Source: Paenibacillus terrigena DSM 21567
Lineage (GTDB): Bacteria > Bacillota > Bacilli > Paenibacillales > Paenibacillaceae
Assembly: GCF_000374845.1 (NCBI RefSeq)
Contig: NZ_KB895418.1
Location: 186,001 to 250,000 of the forward strand
DNA length: 64,000 bases
Direction of reading: 5' to 3'
How positions within the stretch are numbered: position 1 is the first letter of the stretch; the number at the start of each line of letters is the position of its first letter. Positions 44,618-53,745 of this stretch are shown in pieces. A program made the position numbers and the translations under genes. The notes beneath the pieces were generated by a model. It saw nothing but the letters and a program-made list of their open reading frames with translations, ran no database searches and was not told the origin of the DNA.

Positions 44618-45151
44618 ATGAGAGCACTGATTGTCATTGATTATACGATTGATTTCGTGAACGGAAGGCTACCTGTAGGCGAGCCCGGAATAGAGATTGA
44701 ACCTCGGGTTCTAGCCCTAACCGAAGAATTCGTAGATCAAGGGGATTTCGTCGTGATGGCCGTGGATTTGCATGAAGAGCAGGATGTGAACCATCCCGAA
44801 TTCAAGCTATTTCCACCCCATAATATTCGCGGTACTGAAGGTCGCAATTTATATGGTGGTCTACAGGGATTGTACCAATCGCGTCAAGACCAAATTTATT
44901 GGATGGATAAAACGCGTTATAGTGCGTTTTGCGGTACGGATCTCGAGATTCAACTACGTGCGAGAGGGATTGAAGAGCTCCATTTGATTGGCGTATGTAC
45001 AGATATTTGCGTCTTGCATACAGCTGTAGATGCATACAACAAAGGATTTCGTATTATCGTCCATCAAGATGCCGTCGCGAGTTTTAATGCGCAAGGCCAT
45101 CAATGGGCGCTAGGACATTTCGCTAACACTTTAGGAGCACAGGTCGTATAA
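44618..45151 (+). CDS. pncA: Nicotinamidase
   Basis: 177 residues of the isochorismatase-like cysteine hydrolase fold. The triad is visible: D8 in VIDYTIDF, a lysine in MDKTRYSAF and the cysteine in GVCTDICV. It converts nicotinamide to nicotinate. Metal-binding residues D and H are in AVDLHEEQDVNHPEF. It sits between the NrtR-like gene and pncB, whose product uses nicotinate. ATG 44618 is 9 bases after GAGGAG. Confidence 0.92.
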   Translation: MRALIVIDYTIDFVNGRLPVGEPGIEIEPRVLALTEEFVDQGDFVVMAVDLHEEQDVNHPEFKLFPPHNIRGTEGRNLYGGLQGLYQSRQDQIYWMDKTRYSAFCGTDLEIQLRARGIEELHLIGVCTDICVLHTAVDAYNKGFRIIVHQDAVASFNAQGHQWALGHFANTLGAQVV

Positions 45152-45179
45152 GCATCGTGCACATGAGGAGATGAACAGA

Positions 45180-46631
45180 ATGAACGCTGAAGCGATGGCT
45201 TTGCATACTGATAAATACCAGATCAATATGATGTATGCCCACTGGGTGAACGGGACGCATAACCAAATGGCTGTGTTCGACGCTTACTTCCGCAAGCTCC
45301 CCTTCGGGAATGGTTTTGCCGTATTTGCGGGGCTTGAACGAATTGTTGATTACATTAAGCAGCTTCATTTCAATGAAGAGGCGATTCAATACTTGGCGGA
45401 GCAGGAAGAACAGTATGATCCGCGTTTTTTGGATGAACTTCGACAACTGCGGTTTACAGGCAATTTACACGCGGTCAAGGAAGGAACGCTCGTATTTCCG
45501 AATGAGCCATTGATCCGTGTCGAAGCTCGATTGTTCGAAGCGCAATTAATCGAGACGGCGATGCTGAATTTCATGAATTTCCAGACATTGATTGCGACGA
45601 AGGCAGCACGAATTCGACAGGTTGTTGACAAGGATATTTTGCTTGAATTCGGTACTAGAAGAGCACAAGAAGCCGACGCAGCCGTATGGGGTGCGCGAGC
45701 AGCATTTATCGGCGGATTCGATGCAACGTCGAACATGCTCGCAGGGCAGCAATTTGGTATTCCTACGAAAGGGACGCATGCACACGCTTGGGTTCAGAGC
45801 TTCGACACCGAAGAGGAGGCGTTCGAGAAATTCGCGAAGGCACTGCCGAATCAGGTCAGTCTGCTCGTGGATACGTATGATACGTTGAAAAGCGGTGTCC
45901 CTCATGCCATTGAGCTCGGAAAGAAATTAGCTGAAAAAGGAAAACGTCTGCAATCCATTCGACTTGATAGTGGCGATATTGCCTACCTATCCATTCATGC
46001 GCGTGAAATGCTTGATGAAGCGGGATTAACGGATGTGTTGATCGTCGCATCGAATGATCTCGATGAGAACACGATCTCGGATCTGAAGGCGCAAGGTGCG
46101 CAAGTCGACATCTGGGGGGTTGGTACACAGCTGATTACAGCAGCTGACCAGCCAGCACTCGGCGGTGTATACAAAATCGTTGCCTTAGAGCGCAACGGTG
46201 AATATCATCCAACGATCAAAATTTCTGGGAACCCGGAAAAAGTTACGACGCCGGGCAAAAAAGATGTCTATCGCATCATTGATCCGAATCGAGGCAAAGC
46301 GCTCGCAGACTATATCTGCTTAAGCGAGGAAGATGAAGTGAAGCAAGGGACTCGAATTAAGTTGTTCGATCCACTGCATCCCTATCTACATCGGCATGTC
46401 CAGGACTATGTGACACAGGTCATGCTAATACCGATCTTCGTAGCAGGAGAGTTGGAATACGAGCTGCCAAGTCTGGAGGAGGTTCGTACGTATCACAAAG
46501 AACAGCTACAACTATTCTGGCCTCAGTATTTGCGGAAAATGAATCCGCACGTCTATCATGTGGACCTAAGTCTTGCAACATGGGATATGAAGCGGAAGCT
46601 GCTCGAGGAACATATGCAGGAACTGAATTAA
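45180..46631 (+). CDS. pncB: Nicotinate phosphoribosyltransferase
   Basis: 483 residues. It joins nicotinate to PRPP to give nicotinate mononucleotide, the step after PncA. Family segments are TDKYQINMMYAHW at the start, EFGTRRAQEADAA, GTHAHAWV (with the active-site histidine) and RLDSGD. ATG 45180 is 9 bases after GAGGAG; ATG 45171 is flush with that site. A perfect terminator ends the operon. Confidence 0.95.
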   Translation: MNAEAMALHTDKYQINMMYAHWVNGTHNQMAVFDAYFRKLPFGNGFAVFAGLERIVDYIKQLHFNEEAIQYLAEQEEQYDPRFLDELRQLRFTGNLHAVKEGTLVFPNEPLIRVEARLFEAQLIETAMLNFMNFQTLIATKAARIRQVVDKDILLEFGTRRAQEADAAVWGARAAFIGGFDATSNMLAGQQFGIPTKGTHAHAWVQSFDTEEEAFEKFAKALPNQVSLLVDTYDTLKSGVPHAIELGKKLAEKGKRLQSIRLDSGDIAYLSIHAREMLDEAGLTDVLIVASNDLDENTISDLKAQGAQVDIWGVGTQLITAADQPALGGVYKIVALERNGEYHPTIKISGNPEKVTTPGKKDVYRIIDPNRGKALADYICLSEEDEVKQGTRIKLFDPLHPYLHRHVQDYVTQVMLIPIFVAGELEYELPSLEEVRTYHKEQLQLFWPQYLRKMNPHVYHVDLSLATWDMKRKLLEEHMQELN

Positions 46632-46642
46632 ATAGGCTGATT

Positions 46643-46690
46643 AAATACCACCAACTCGTGATTGCAACGGGAAGGTGGTATTTCTTTTTG
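46643..46690 (+). terminator. Terminator after pncB
   Basis: AAATACCACC (46643-46652) and GGTGGTATTT (46674-46683) are perfectly complementary, followed by CTTTTT. In the 326-base gap before the next gene, a TATAAT at 46863-46868 is the only other clear signal. Confidence 0.9.
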
Positions 46691-46862
46691 CCCATTGGGA
46701 TGGGAAAGAAAATCGCCTTGGATGCAGTTGTAATGGTACAATTTTGACCGGTTTGTGTAAGGTTTTGACCTTATAAAATCAAGCAATCATTATGCTTGTA
46801 TAACCAGATATTTTTCAACTATTATAGGAAAATAATCTATTTTTTACGGACATGATCTCTCT

Positions 46863-46868
46863 TATAAT
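46863..46868 (+). promoter_or_regulatory. Possible -10 box of the GH95-like gene
   Basis: A perfect TATAAT lies about 90 bases upstream of the start. The -35 is poor (a T run 17 bases upstream). Confidence 0.35.
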
Positions 46869-46957
46869 GGCTTCATTATACAGGAGGGGAGTGCGATCGA
46901 ATTAGCTCTGAAAGCGTTGTCTTGAGCAGGTTTGAGCTGAGAAAAGGAGGTAACGGA

Positions 46958-49900
46958 ATGAAAAAAGCTTCATTTGTTCTTCTGAGTTGGCTTCTTGTCA
47001 TTGTCTCCATCCCTTGGGGAATCAAGTCCGTAAACGCAGCAGAGGGGGTACAAGATGTGAATGCTTCAATCGATTGGTCATCTTATTTAGCGAGAAGTGA
47101 TATGAAATGGGATATACTCCCGTCGAGTTGGAAGGAGGGCGTGTTTCTCGGAAATGGTCTCCTTGGCACGATGTTCTGGCAGCAAGCTGGGAAAACGCTG
47201 AATTTCGAAGTGAGTCGGACGGATGTATTTGATCACCGCAAAAGCTACGACATGCTCTATGGCGATTTATACTCGGAAGCGCGTCTGCCTAACGGGCATT
47301 TTGAACTTGGTTATGTTGGCGGGAATCCTCGGGGGAATATGCGGCTAAGTTTATGGGATGCAGAGGCAAGCGGCACCATTACGACAGATCAAGGGAGCCT
47401 GACAATCAACAGCTTCACCCACGCCTCAGAGAACGTCATTGTGCTGGATGTGACGAAAACAGGGAATGAGCGCAATTTCTCTTGGGTGTGGAAGCCAGAC
47501 CCTTCCAAATCGACCCGAACGAACAATCCGCCTGCGGATTTAATCGCTTATCCGGCACAGACCCAAGAGACCGTCGGCGACGTTCAAGTCAGCGTCCAAT
47601 CGATGCCAGAGGACGTGAAGTATCATACGGATGGATTAGGCGAAGGACAATATGCGACGGCTTGGAAATTCGATCATCTCGATGCCAATCGTCAGATTAT
47701 CTATATCAGTGAAGGCTTCTCCTACCCAGGTACAACCGCGAAGCAAGAAGCCATTGATGCCGTTAATCGAGCTTCTGCCGCGGGGATTGACGGCTTGCGT
47801 GAATCCCATCAGTCTTGGTGGCATGACTTTTATCCGAAGAGCTTTATCTCCATACCGGATGCCAAGAAAGAGAGCTTCTATTGGATTCAGCTATACAAAC
47901 TAGCTTCCGCGACACGTGCCGATAAGCCGATGATCGATTTGATGGGACCTTGGTTCGCACCAACCACTTGGCCGGGCATATGGTGGAATCTCAATACGCA
48001 GCTTACTTATGCGCCTTTGTATGCGTCGAATCATCTTGAATTGGCCGGGCCTTTGGTGGATGCATTGTATGATAACCGAAGTATGTTAGCAGCGAATACG
48101 GGCCCTTATCATGCGGATTCTTACGCAATCGGTCGAATGAGCAGTTTGACCATGAAAAGTCTAGTACTTACGGAAGCGGGAAATCTGACTTGGGCGTTGT
48201 TTAATATTTGGTCGCAGTATCGAATGACGATGGATGAAGCTTTGTTAAGAGATCAATTGTTCCCGTTGATGAAAGGAAATCTTAATTACTTCATACATAT
48301 TCTTGGGGTTAAACAATCAGATGGCAAATACCATCTTCCAGGGACGGCATCACCGGAATATACCGACAGTGTAGCAGATTCCAACTATACGTTGTCATTA
48401 TTGAAATGGCTATGCGGGGCCATCGTTGAAGCAAACGACCGATTGCAGGCAAATGACCCGGCGGCTGAGAAAGCACAGGAAATCTTGTCGAATTTAGTGC
48501 CATATCCGATTGATGCGAAGAACGGTTTTATGATCGGAAAAGGAGTCAACTTAACCTCCTCCCACCGGCATTGGTCGCATTTAATGATGATTTACCCGCT
48601 GCTCGAGTATACCTATGACAATGCTTCCGATGGTGCTTTAATTGATCAATCCGTTGATTATTGGCTCGGCAAATCGGCATCATTCCGTGGCTATTCCTAT
48701 CTTGCGGGAGCAGCGTTCAAATCGATGAAGGGTGAAGGTAATGCAGCGTTATCCTATTTGGATACGTTCGTGAATACACAAGTTCATCCGAATACGATGT
48801 ACACGGAATCAAGTCCGGTCATTGAGACACCGATTTTCTTTAATCGCGTATTGCAAGAGATGCTGCTGCAATCCTACAATGGTGTGCTGCGAATTTTCCC
48901 AAGTGTACCAAGCACATGGAAGGATTCGCAATTTCATCAGATGCTTGCTGATGGCGGTTTTCAAATCTCTGCCAAACGGCAGAACGGGGCAACGCAGTTC
49001 GTGCGGATCCAGAGCTTGGCTGGTGAGCCATTGAAGGTGAGAACAGGGCTCGCAGGAGCTGTGAAAGCACATGGGAATCGCAATTTTCATGTTACGGATC
49101 TCGGGAATGGTGTAGTAGAAGTGGATTTGAAAAAAGGGGAGTGGGTCATCCTCTATACCGGAAATGAACTTCCTGATTTGACTCTCTCGCCAGTCTCGGT
49201 ACCAGACAAGATCAATGCCTGGGGTATAGCCATGCCTCCGCTAAGTACGGTCACGGTTAAAGCAGCACCATCCGTATTAAGTCCAGGTGAGTCAACAACG
49301 ATTCATTTGGAAGCAAGATCGGCGAGCGGTGCTATACTGCCAACGCATAATGCTCAGACCCATATAACGTTATCTGACAATACTGTTGCGTCTTTGAATC
49401 AGGACACGATGGAGCTCACAGCGCTCAAGAGCGGCGATGTGTCCATCCATGCTTCGCTCACCATGGATGGTGTTACCAAAACAGAGAGTTATACGGTGAA
49501 AGTTACACCTAGCCGCCCAGAACTGCAGCAGATCCGTGTAGGGTCATCCGTGCCCAGTATTGACGCAGCTGTAGGATCAACGGTAAATCTTAAGCTTGAA
49601 GGTGAGATGAGTGATAAGCGTTTGATCGATTTCACACAGGATCCTAGATTTGTAGCTGTGGATTACAATACCACGGCTAGCTTCGCAACGATTGATGATC
49701 GTACGGGAGTTCTAACCATGAAGGAATCACCAGGATCAGCGAAGGAAATCTCTGTAACGGCTCAGGTCACTTTGCGTGATGCGGTAACCTATTCGATCGA
49801 TTTTGAAGACGGGACGGATGAGTCCGGGTTTGGTGATACGGTATGGGATACAGCCAATAAAGGCTTAACGCTCTCGAACGATATGTCTTGGACAGGGAAT

Positions 49901-51196
49901 CAGAGTGCGGAGTATATCGGCCAAGGGACGCGGAAGAAAATATTCGATACGAGTCAGAATGGGATAATCACCATGATGTTCTATGATGATGCAACGATTC
50001 AAGCCTCGTCGATGCAGCTCGTTGGTTCCATCTCGAACGGAACCGATGCAAGCCGCGCCATGATCGGTGTGTATAATAACAATGCATTCTATAATTATCG
50101 TTTCGGATCAACTTGGTCCAATTCATCCATTCCACGATCTACAGGTTGGCATGAATTCAAATGGGATTATAGCTCCAATACAGACATCAAATTGTACATT
50201 GATGGCTCATGGATTGCGACGAATACGACGCTGCCGAAGCAATTTAATACGATCGTGTTCGGTTCTTTCTGGGGTGGGACGGTGTTCAACCGGAATTTTA
50301 TCGATGATATAAAAGTAATCAAAGCACAAGATACGATTGCTGCGATACCACGAACCATCACGATCGCAAAAGTGGATCAAGCTGCTCTTACATCCGCAAT
50401 ATGGAATGCGCGAGATAAGCTTAACGCTGCAACCGAAGGAACACAGAACGGCCAATATTCGATAGGCTCCAAAGCACTTCTACAGCAAGCAATCGATCGG
50501 GCTCAGGTCGTCGCAGACAATCCTTCGGCATCGGAAGAACTAGTCGCACAGGCGATGAAGGATTTGGACGCAGCCGTTCAGTCCTTTGACAACTCCGTGA
50601 ACTCGGAGGTGAAGGTTACATTAACAGGGCCAACAACTGTTCAGTCGAACCAAAATTTTCAGGTAAGGATAGGCATGGAGAATATTAAGAATGCAATTCT
50701 TGCCCAAGACTACACTTTGAGCTACGATATTGAACTCTATGAATTTGTTCAGGCTAAATCGTTAGTTGCAGGGGTGAATCTGATCTCGATAGATTCCAAA
50801 AAGCCGGGTCAAATCCGATTCATACTTGTAAGTGAAGGAGCAGATCATTCCGTCATTGGTGATGTAGATGCCATTGAAGTCGAATTTAGAGCGAAACAAC
50901 GAGCAGAGACTGCTTCTGGAACAATGAATTTGATTTCTAGTAGGTTAGCAGATGCCAATGGACGTGAATATGAAGCCGAGGATTCGTCTATCGTGATCCA
51001 GGTTGTTGCTGGAATTCCAGAAGACGTGAATGGGGACGGCAAAGTGAGTATTGGTGATCTTGCGATGATTGCAGTTCATTACGGCAAGTCGATAAGCAGC
51101 CCAGACTGGGAGCAGGTCAGACGCTCTGACATCGACAACAATCATTTGATTGACCTGAATGATCTTGTTCTTGTTGCTAGGAAAATTATGAATTAG
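46958..51196 (+). CDS. Secreted multidomain GH95-like glycoside hydrolase with cohesin and dockerin
   Basis: 1412 residues. A Sec signal peptide (about 1-31, ending VNAAEG) is followed by a GH95-type catalytic region (about 40-735) with GNGLLGTMFWQ near the start, GTASPEYTDS in the middle and SHRHWSHLMMIYP, the usual GH95 histidine motif. Family enzymes act on alpha-L-fucosides or related sugars. Two Ig-like modules (about 738-945), a concanavalin-like module (about 945-1125), a FIVAR helical module (about 1143-1217), a cohesin (about 1218-1352) and a dockerin with two calcium loops (DVNGDGKVS and DIDNNHLID) follow. ATG 46958 is 7 bases after AAAGGAGG. No cell-wall anchor is visible. The exact substrate is uncertain. 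Confidence 0.85.
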   Translation: MKKASFVLLSWLLVIVSIPWGIKSVNAAEGVQDVNASIDWSSYLARSDMKWDILPSSWKEGVFLGNGLLGTMFWQQAGKTLNFEVSRTDVFDHRKSYDMLYGDLYSEARLPNGHFELGYVGGNPRGNMRLSLWDAEASGTITTDQGSLTINSFTHASENVIVLDVTKTGNERNFSWVWKPDPSKSTRTNNPPADLIAYPAQTQETVGDVQVSVQSMPEDVKYHTDGLGEGQYATAWKFDHLDANRQIIYISEGFSYPGTTAKQEAIDAVNRASAAGIDGLRESHQSWWHDFYPKSFISIPDAKKESFYWIQLYKLASATRADKPMIDLMGPWFAPTTWPGIWWNLNTQLTYAPLYASNHLELAGPLVDALYDNRSMLAANTGPYHADSYAIGRMSSLTMKSLVLTEAGNLTWALFNIWSQYRMTMDEALLRDQLFPLMKGNLNYFIHILGVKQSDGKYHLPGTASPEYTDSVADSNYTLSLLKWLCGAIVEANDRLQANDPAAEKAQEILSNLVPYPIDAKNGFMIGKGVNLTSSHRHWSHLMMIYPLLEYTYDNASDGALIDQSVDYWLGKSASFRGYSYLAGAAFKSMKGEGNAALSYLDTFVNTQVHPNTMYTESSPVIETPIFFNRVLQEMLLQSYNGVLRIFPSVPSTWKDSQFHQMLADGGFQISAKRQNGATQFVRIQSLAGEPLKVRTGLAGAVKAHGNRNFHVTDLGNGVVEVDLKKGEWVILYTGNELPDLTLSPVSVPDKINAWGIAMPPLSTVTVKAAPSVLSPGESTTIHLEARSASGAILPTHNAQTHITLSDNTVASLNQDTMELTALKSGDVSIHASLTMDGVTKTESYTVKVTPSRPELQQIRVGSSVPSIDAAVGSTVNLKLEGEMSDKRLIDFTQDPRFVAVDYNTTASFATIDDRTGVLTMKESPGSAKEISVTAQVTLRDAVTYSIDFEDGTDESGFGDTVWDTANKGLTLSNDMSWTGNQSAEYIGQGTRKKIFDTSQNGIITMMFYDDATIQASSMQLVGSISNGTDASRAMIGVYNNNAFYNYRFGSTWSNSSIPRSTGWHEFKWDYSSNTDIKLYIDGSWIATNTTLPKQFNTIVFGSFWGGTVFNRNFIDDIKVIKAQDTIAAIPRTITIAKVDQAALTSAIWNARDKLNAATEGTQNGQYSIGSKALLQQAIDRAQVVADNPSASEELVAQAMKDLDAAVQSFDNSVNSEVKVTLTGPTTVQSNQNFQVRIGMENIKNAILAQDYTLSYDIELYEFVQAKSLVAGVNLISIDSKKPGQIRFILVSEGADHSVIGDVDAIEVEFRAKQRAETASGTMNLISSRLADANGREYEAEDSSIVIQVVAGIPEDVNGDGKVSIGDLAMIAVHYGKSISSPDWEQVRRSDIDNNHLIDLNDLVLVARKIMN

Positions 51197-51206
51197 TAGG
51201 TTTAAA

Positions 51207-51239
51207 GAAGGGTGTTCCTATAGATTAGGGCACCTTTTT
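51207..51239 (+). terminator. Terminator after the GH95-like gene
   Basis: An imperfect stem (AAGGGTGTTCCTA with TAGGGCACCTT) followed by TTT. Confidence 0.7.
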
Positions 51240-51331
51240 CTATTTCATACTATTTTTATATAGACCAATATTTCCCATTAGGATAAAATTGAAAGAGTAT
51301 AACATTTCTGTATTTAGAAAGGGTCGTTCTT

Positions 51332-52006
51332 TTGAATTGTTATTATCATCCTGAAATTGAGGCATCGGTTCAATGCCATTTATGTCATATTCATCTCTGT
51401 GACAAATGCCATGATGCTGAACATCCCGGTCACTGTTATTCCTGTGCATTACAATATCGTAATGGATCTATTCGTCTTAAAGGTGAGAAGATACGTCATG
51501 TAAATCGAGCAGGAACCATTCGCAAAATAATTGGTTGGTACGAAATAATTGGCGGGATCGTAGGGATACTTATAACATTTGGACTTTTGCTACGTTTAAG
51601 TGAGTTGAATAATCTAGTGGTTACGATTATTTCCTTGATCTTTGTGGCGCTGTACCTTATGTCTTGTCTAGCTGGCTTTCTGCTCTTACAAGATATGAAA
51701 AGCGGTTATTCTTTATCTATGATCGTTCAGGCTTTTCAATTTCCTCAGTTTGTATTTCAAGGGGTTACATATACTTTTATCGCTGGATCTCAATTCACAG
51801 TCCAATGGATGCAAGGGATAGATACCGTGTTTAAGACCAAGATTGGTTTATTCAGTGAGTTTAATTTCTATATTCAGTTGGATAGTAATGTTACTCTCAT
51901 AGGAATTAACTTCGTGCCTATCGTAATCATTTATGTTCTCATTAAGCAATTGAAGGTGCGAACCACTAAGGTCAGAAGAGAATTAACTTCTGAGGTGAAG
52001 TTATGA
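51332..52006 (+). CDS. B-box-type zinc-finger membrane protein
   Basis: 224 residues. The N-terminal 40 residues are Cys/His rich (CYYHPEIEASVQCHLCHIHLC, shortened at will, then CHDAEHPGHCYSCA), a B-box-like zinc finger in the cytoplasm. Four membrane segments follow (about 70-190). The function is unknown. The start is TTG 51332 behind AGAAAGGG. It overlaps the GNAT gene by ATGA, so the two are translated together. Confidence 0.7.
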   Translation: MNCYYHPEIEASVQCHLCHIHLCDKCHDAEHPGHCYSCALQYRNGSIRLKGEKIRHVNRAGTIRKIIGWYEIIGGIVGILITFGLLLRLSELNNLVVTIISLIFVALYLMSCLAGFLLLQDMKSGYSLSMIVQAFQFPQFVFQGVTYTFIAGSQFTVQWMQGIDTVFKTKIGLFSEFNFYIQLDSNVTLIGINFVPIVIIYVLIKQLKVRTTKVRRELTSEVKL

Positions 52007-52503
52007 ATCAAATGATGAGCCTCGATGTCAGCAAGGCCACAATCGACGAGAGTGATCTCATCTTTGACTTATGGATCGGTTCCGCCAAATGGCTCATATC
52101 CAAAGGCATAGATCAATGGGACCCTAATCATTTCGATGTCAATCAAGTGCGAGACTGCTTCGAGAAAGGATACGAGCTGTTTCTAGCAAGGAGGAATGGT
52201 GAGGTCGTAGGCACCTGCCTCATCTGCTGGTCGGATGCCATTTGGAAGGAACTTGATCATGACGACGCAGGTTATATCCATCGATTTGCCGTTAGCAGAC
52301 GCCATGCTGGCTTTGGGATTGGACGGCAGCTGTTGCAATGGGCAGAGGATTACATCAAGGATCAAGGTAAGCATACGATTCGGCTCGATTGCATGTTGGA
52401 CAACCCACGATTGAACCAATATTATCAAGAGTGCGGTTATGCGTATGTAAGAGAATTCCGTTGGGATAATGGTTGGCGCGCGAATTTATATGAGAAAAAA
52501 TGA
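52003..52503 (+). CDS. GNAT family N-acetyltransferase
   Basis: 166 residues, one GNAT domain. The acetyl-CoA loop is HAGFGIGRQLL, preceded by the beta-4 strand IHRFAVS; the C-terminal part is NQYYQECGYAYVREF. The substrate cannot be told; DNPRLNQYYQE is common among GNATs for amino groups on small molecules. Translationally coupled to the zinc-finger membrane protein upstream. Confidence 0.85.
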   Translation: MNQMMSLDVSKATIDESDLIFDLWIGSAKWLISKGIDQWDPNHFDVNQVRDCFEKGYELFLARRNGEVVGTCLICWSDAIWKELDHDDAGYIHRFAVSRRHAGFGIGRQLLQWAEDYIKDQGKHTIRLDCMLDNPRLNQYYQECGYAYVREFRWDNGWRANLYEKK

Positions 52504-52571
52504 TGAAGAAGAGCAAGTAGAAAGGTTAATTCCTATACATGCTGCGTAAGTCAATAGCCCCTTCGAGTCAT

Positions 52572-52599
52572 TTGAATCATCAGAACAGTCTGTTATAAT
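52572..52599 (+). promoter_or_regulatory. Sigma-A promoter of copC
   Basis: TTGAAT (52572-52577), a 16-base spacer and a perfect TATAAT (52594-52599). Confidence 0.65.
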
Positions 52600-52637
52600 G
52601 TTCGGGGTTCGAAATTTAGCTTGAAGGAGTAACGAAA

Positions 52638-53252
52638 ATGAAAAAAACAATGATATTTTGCATAGCACTCATCTTTACCCTGATTTTACCGACGACGATC
52701 TTCGCACATACGGGATTGAAAGATTCGTCCCCTAGCAGCAAAGAAGTCATTACGACCGAATTAAAAGAAATTACGCTCAACTTCAAAACAACAATTGGTG
52801 AATTAAGTTCCTTCGATATTCTCGATGCATCTAAGCAAAAAGTTGACTCGTTAAAAGTAACGGTGCAAGATAAATCAATGGTTGGCACCTTGCCAGAAGC
52901 GCTGCCGAATGGCGAATATACCGTGAATTGGAAAATTCTCGGCGAAGATGGACATGTCGTCAAGCACTCCTATTCGTTCACCGTAAAGATGCCAGAAGTG
53001 AAGCAAGAGGACAAGACAGCGAAGCCAGATGATACGAAGCAAGAAGCTAAGCAACCCGAGCAAGTTACTCCCGACAAGGGGTCTAATCCACAGGACGATA
53101 CTACTTCCGTCACCGAACCGGTGAAGGACGATACGAAAGTTGCGGATGAATCATCATCATCTAACATGCTACTGCCTGTAGGAATTGGTGCAGTTGTCGT
53201 CCTATTATTGCTCGTAGTCTATCTCATGAGCAGAAAGAATAGAAGAAAATAA
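52638..53252 (+). CDS. CopC-domain copper-binding exported protein
   Basis: 204 residues. Signal peptide (about 1-23) cleaved before AHTGLKDSSP, so that a histidine comes close to the mature N terminus, as in CopC. The CopC beta barrel covers about 24-115 and ends with GEDGHVVKHSYSF, which holds further ligands. A Lys/Asp/Thr/Pro-rich stalk (about 118-175) and a C-terminal membrane anchor with basic tail (about 178-204) follow. It should hold copper outside the membrane. No CopD/YcnJ gene is adjacent. Confidence 0.85.
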   Translation: MKKTMIFCIALIFTLILPTTIFAHTGLKDSSPSSKEVITTELKEITLNFKTTIGELSSFDILDASKQKVDSLKVTVQDKSMVGTLPEALPNGEYTVNWKILGEDGHVVKHSYSFTVKMPEVKQEDKTAKPDDTKQEAKQPEQVTPDKGSNPQDDTTSVTEPVKDDTKVADESSSSNMLLPVGIGAVVVLLLLVVYLMSRKNRRK

Positions 53253-53267
53253 TAATCACTAAAGCTA

Positions 53268-53303
53268 AGACATATTCGTCTCTAACGGATGTGTCTTTTT
53301 CTT
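53268..53303 (+). terminator. Terminator after copC
   Basis: AGACATATTCGT and ACGGATGTGTCT form a stem with a 5-base loop, followed by a T-rich run. Confidence 0.8.
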
Positions 53304-53386
53304 TTTTGCTTGCTTAGAGTAATTAGCGTCTTATAGAATAGTAGTCACCCAAAACCTAAATTCTCGTTTAATAATTGAAAATGTGC

Positions 53387-53416
53387 TTGCAAAACTCAAA
53401 TATGGTGTGTTATGGT
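53387..53416 (+). promoter_or_regulatory. Possible promoter of the 51-residue gene
   Basis: TTGCAA (53387-53392), an 18-base spacer and TATGGT (53411-53416). Confidence 0.4.
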
Positions 53417-53449
53417 AATACTACTTTAAGAAAAGGAGGTGTAGGCAGG

Positions 53450-53605
53450 ATGAATATCAATCTAATGGATCAGAACATGAAGAAGAACGTAATGATGGTA
53501 CAAACAGCTGGCTTCGCATATGTTGGAGCTATTCACGCTACAGGTCTGTCCATTTTTGCACATAGCGAGTTTACTCACGCGGAACGATTCCTGCCTAAAC
53601 CTTAG
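53450..53605 (+). CDS. Small orphan protein, 51 residues
   Basis: 51 residues, MNINLMDQNMKKNVMMVQTA at the start, with a mild hydrophobic middle (GFAYVGAIHATGLSIFA) and ending HAERFLPKP. I do not recognise the family. The ATG 53450 is 9 bases after an excellent AAAGGAGGT (53432-53440). The gene has a possible promoter before it and a strong terminator right after it, so it looks like a real single-gene unit. The hydrophobic part is too short and weak to call a membrane segment with confidence. Confidence 0.6.
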   Translation: MNINLMDQNMKKNVMMVQTAGFAYVGAIHATGLSIFAHSEFTHAERFLPKP

Positions 53606-53619
53606 CGGACGAAATAGCT

Positions 53620-53657
53620 AAAGGGCTGTAGGGACTCCTCCCTACGGCCCTTTTTTT
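53620..53657 (+). terminator. Terminator between the small orphan and the ABC-F gene
   Basis: AAAGGGCTGTAGGG pairs with CCCTACGGCCCTTT with one mismatch, followed by T7. Being only about 90 bases before the ABC-F start, it could also serve as an attenuator if transcription reads in. Confidence 0.9.
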
Positions 53658-53680
53658 GTTGCCTCGGAGGCGGAATCGTG

Positions 53681-53713
53681 ATGTGTGTACCACCATTACG
53701 AGAACGAACATGA
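53681..53713 (+). CDS. Candidate leader peptide of the ABC-F gene
   Basis: A 10-codon frame, MCVPPLRERT, starts with ATG 53681 ten bases after GGAGG (53666-53670) and stops at 53711-53713. Its end overlaps a small hairpin, ACGAAC (53704-53709)/GTTCGT (53715-53720), placed just before the ABC-F ribosome site. Drug-resistance ABC-F genes are often controlled by such stalling peptides. The peptide contains two adjacent prolines. It may be a chance frame. Confidence 0.4.
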   Translation: MCVPPLRERT

Positions 53714-53745
53714 CGTTCGTATATGCCCAGGAGGAAAAGATTGAC

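Noticed and set aside
53656-53745. Upstream extension of the ABC-F frame to 53656
   Set aside because: It has no ribosome site and begins at the tail of a terminator. The ATG at 53746 is well spaced from AGGAGG and gives the conserved N terminus.
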